DNA of 64,000 bases from Aestuariicoccus sp032586235 (GTDB lineage Bacteria > Pseudomonadota > Alphaproteobacteria > Rhodobacterales > Rhodobacteraceae), in assembly GCF_032586235.1 (NCBI RefSeq), contig NZ_JAWHTD010000016.1:13774-77773 (forward strand). Direction: 5' to 3'. Shown one piece after another: positions 62,507 through 64,000 of this stretch. How positions within the stretch are numbered: the first letter of the stretch is position 1; every line of letters begins with the position of its first letter. Under the pieces are notes generated by a model. That model was not told the DNA's origin. It did no database searches and saw only the letters and a program-made list of their open reading frames with translations. The position numbers were made by a program, and so were the translations under genes.

Positions 62507-63952
62507 ATGAATACGGATGTGTCAGATATGAAATCGAAGCTATGGGAAGCTGCGAACACACTTAGAGGATCGGCGGTGGACCGGACAGATTGGAAGGGCT
62601 ACATCCTTCCAATTCTATTTTTCAAACGCATTTCAGACGTTTGGGATGAGGAGACAGCCGATGCGCAGGAAATCTACGGTGAAGCTGACCCGTCGCTGTT
62701 CCCCGAAATCCACCGGTTCATCGTTCCTGAAGGTTGCCACTGGGATGATATTCGCGAGACAGCGACGAATATCGGCACCGCACTGCAGCGCGCGATGCAG
62801 GAGATCGAGCGGGCCAACCCAGACACGCTCTTTCGCGTTTTCGGCACCGCCGACTGGGGCAACAAGGAGAAGTTCTCGGACGAGCTGCTAAAAGACCTGA
62901 TTGAGGGCTTTTCCGACATAGGGCTCGGCAACAAGGCGGTGAGTACGGATGTCCTCGGCGACGCCTACGAATACCTGATCGGCAAGTTCGCCGACGTGAC
63001 CCGTCGCAACAAGGCAGGCGAATTCTATACTCCGCGCAGCGTCGTGCGGATGATGGTCGAGATACTGGACCCTCAGGAAGGTGAGAGCATCTACGACCCC
63101 GCCTGCGGAACAGGCGGCATGTTGCTGGGCGCGATCGAGCATGTCGTGCGCAAGGGCGGCGACCCGCGGACCTTCTATGGCAAGATCTACGGCCAGGAGA
63201 AAAACCTCACGACCTCGGCCATCGCACGGATGAACTTGGTCCTGCACGGGATTGAGGATTTCCAGATTGCACGCGAGGACACGCTTCGCAGCCCCGCCTT
63301 CACCGACTCGAGCACTTGCGGCATCGCGACCTTCGACTGCGTCATCGCGAACCCGCCATTCTCGCTGAAGGAATGGGGGCGCGAGCTCTGGGAGGCCGAC
63401 CCGTGGGGACGCGCTCAATATGGCATCCCGCCCGAGAGCTACGGCGACTACGCTTTCGTCCAGCACATGATCTCGTCGATGGCGCCGACCGGCAACAGCC
63501 GCATGGCCGTCGTTCTGCCGCAGGGGGCCCTGTTCCGGAAGTCGGCCGAGGGGACGATCCGTCAGTCGCTCCTGGAGAACGACATGATCGAGGCCGTCAT
63601 CGGCTTGGCCCCAAACCTGTTCTATGGCACACAGCTTGCCGGTTGCGTGGTCGTGCTTCGGCGCAAGAAGCCGGCCGTGCGCAAGGACAAGGTCCTGATC
63701 ATCGATGCGTCGAGCCTGTTCCGTAAAGGCCGCGCTCAAAACTTCCTCGATCAGGAGCACAGCGACCAAATCGTCGCTTGGTATCGCGCCTTCGAGGATG
63801 TCGAGGATCGCGCCAAGGTCGCCACCATCGACGAGATCAAGAAGGAAGGCTGGACGCTCAACATCTCCCGCTACGTGCTGCCGCCCATCGGCGAGGACAT
63901 CCCACCGCTCCCCGAGGCCGTGGATGGGCGTTGTTGCAGAACTAGGGCTTGA
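62507..63952 (+). CDS. hsdM: Type I restriction-modification methylase subunit HsdM, C-terminally altered
   Basis: N6-adenine DNA methyltransferase subunit, 481 residues. HsdM_N (about 8-140; LWEAANTLRGSAVDRTDWKG, ILFFKRISDVWDEE) is followed by N6_Mtase: motif AGEFYTPRSVVRMMVEI, SAM-binding YDPACGTGGMLLGAIEH (about 196) and the catalytic NPPF in DCVIANPPFSLKEWG (about 281). The frame normally runs on about 20-50 residues past EDIPPLPEAV; here it reads DGRCCRTRA and stops, at the point where an insertion-sequence-like end begins (63926). ATG 62507 or 62528 may be the start. hsdS and hsdR would be expected beyond the window. Confidence 0.93.
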   Translation: MNTDVSDMKSKLWEAANTLRGSAVDRTDWKGYILPILFFKRISDVWDEETADAQEIYGEADPSLFPEIHRFIVPEGCHWDDIRETATNIGTALQRAMQEIERANPDTLFRVFGTADWGNKEKFSDELLKDLIEGFSDIGLGNKAVSTDVLGDAYEYLIGKFADVTRRNKAGEFYTPRSVVRMMVEILDPQEGESIYDPACGTGGMLLGAIEHVVRKGGDPRTFYGKIYGQEKNLTTSAIARMNLVLHGIEDFQIAREDTLRSPAFTDSSTCGIATFDCVIANPPFSLKEWGRELWEADPWGRAQYGIPPESYGDYAFVQHMISSMAPTGNSRMAVVLPQGALFRKSAEGTIRQSLLENDMIEAVIGLAPNLFYGTQLAGCVVVLRRKKPAVRKDKVLIIDASSLFRKGRAQNFLDQEHSDQIVAWYRAFEDVEDRAKVATIDEIKKEGWTLNISRYVLPPIGEDIPPLPEAVDGRCCRTRA

Positions 63953-64000
63953 GGCGTGATTGCCCCTTTCCCCGCTGAGATCATGCCACGCGGATGATCT
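63926..64000. mobile_element. Probable left end of an insertion sequence, cut by window edge
   Basis: GGGCGTTGTTGCAGAACTAG begins exactly where hsdM loses homology to its family. GGGCNTTGTTGCA-type termini are typical of IS5-family and related inverted repeats. The remaining 55 bases show no gene. The transposase and right end would lie outside the window, so the call rests on the terminus pattern and on the abrupt end of hsdM. Confidence 0.4.

Noticed and set aside
1..64000. CRISPR array, rRNA operon or prophage structural genes
   Set aside because: No regularly spaced repeats, no rRNA-like sequence and no phage head, tail or terminase proteins were seen on either strand.

Overview
The window is GC-rich chromosomal DNA from an alphaproteobacterium, most likely a marine member of the Rhodobacteraceae (Roseobacter group). 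Supporting evidence: a B12-dependent class II ribonucleotide reductase (NrdJ), a eukaryote-like NADP isocitrate dehydrogenase, long alphaproteobacterial PstC/PstA proteins in a phoR-pstSCAB-phoU-phoB block, a PAS_5-type protein downstream of TTAA-rich CtrA-like half-sites, class II DAHP synthase, glutaryl-CoA dehydrogenase, and a glucosylglycerol-type osmolyte operon. The genus cannot be fixed from the sequence alone.

Layout. 1-1.6 kb: end of pdxH, a double cold-shock-domain protein, a secreted DUF192 protein and tRNA-Pro. 1.6-5.9 kb: an unusually long control region (NrdR-like boxes, a perfect DnaA box, a structured leader) in front of nrdJ. 6-19.5 kb: mostly minus-strand metabolism and transport: YitT protein, icd, an MFS efflux gene broken by an in-frame amber codon, a DsbA-family protein, an acyl-CoA synthetase divergent from an XRE-cupin regulator, a YejA-type binding protein with a tiny downstream lipoprotein, then an sRNA/attenuator candidate, bdhA, a patatin lipase, a DUF502 protein and psuK-psuG for pseudouridine breakdown. 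19.6-25.9 kb: HupE-like protein, rpsB-tsf, a LuxR solo coupled to aroQ, and gcdH with its divergent LysR regulator. 26-38 kb: a long minus-strand run yicC, gmk, gamma-carbonic-anhydrase-like, trans-sulfuration enzyme, phoR, pstSCAB, phoU, phoB, with a three-repeat Pho box before pstS. 38.6-43.4 kb: galU divergent from gpsA-ggpP-ggpS, a self-contained route to glucosylglycerol. 43.4-47.1 kb: class II DAHP synthase, GlxA-type regulator, PQQ-type sugar dehydrogenase. 47.3-57.6 kb: a branched-chain-amino-acid-type ABC importer with two small secreted proteins embedded in it, followed by a response regulator, FIST sensor and hybrid kinase that resemble the NosP/NahK nitric-oxide module. 57.6-61 kb: thioesterase, small secreted protein, EnvZ-like kinase, metallo-beta-lactamase-fold hydrolase.

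At 61.02 kb a tRNA-Asn marks a change of character. Beyond it lie unrecognised small genes and a type I restriction-modification methylase (hsdM) whose C-terminus is replaced by what looks like the end of an insertion sequence that runs off the window. This reads as an accessory island at a tRNA gene, although no integrase is visible here.

The points most worth following are the nrdJ leader and its upstream sites, the sRNA/attenuator at 14.45-14.56 kb, the gpsA-ggpP-ggpS operon, the FIST/hybrid-kinase module beside the importer, and the tRNA-Asn island.
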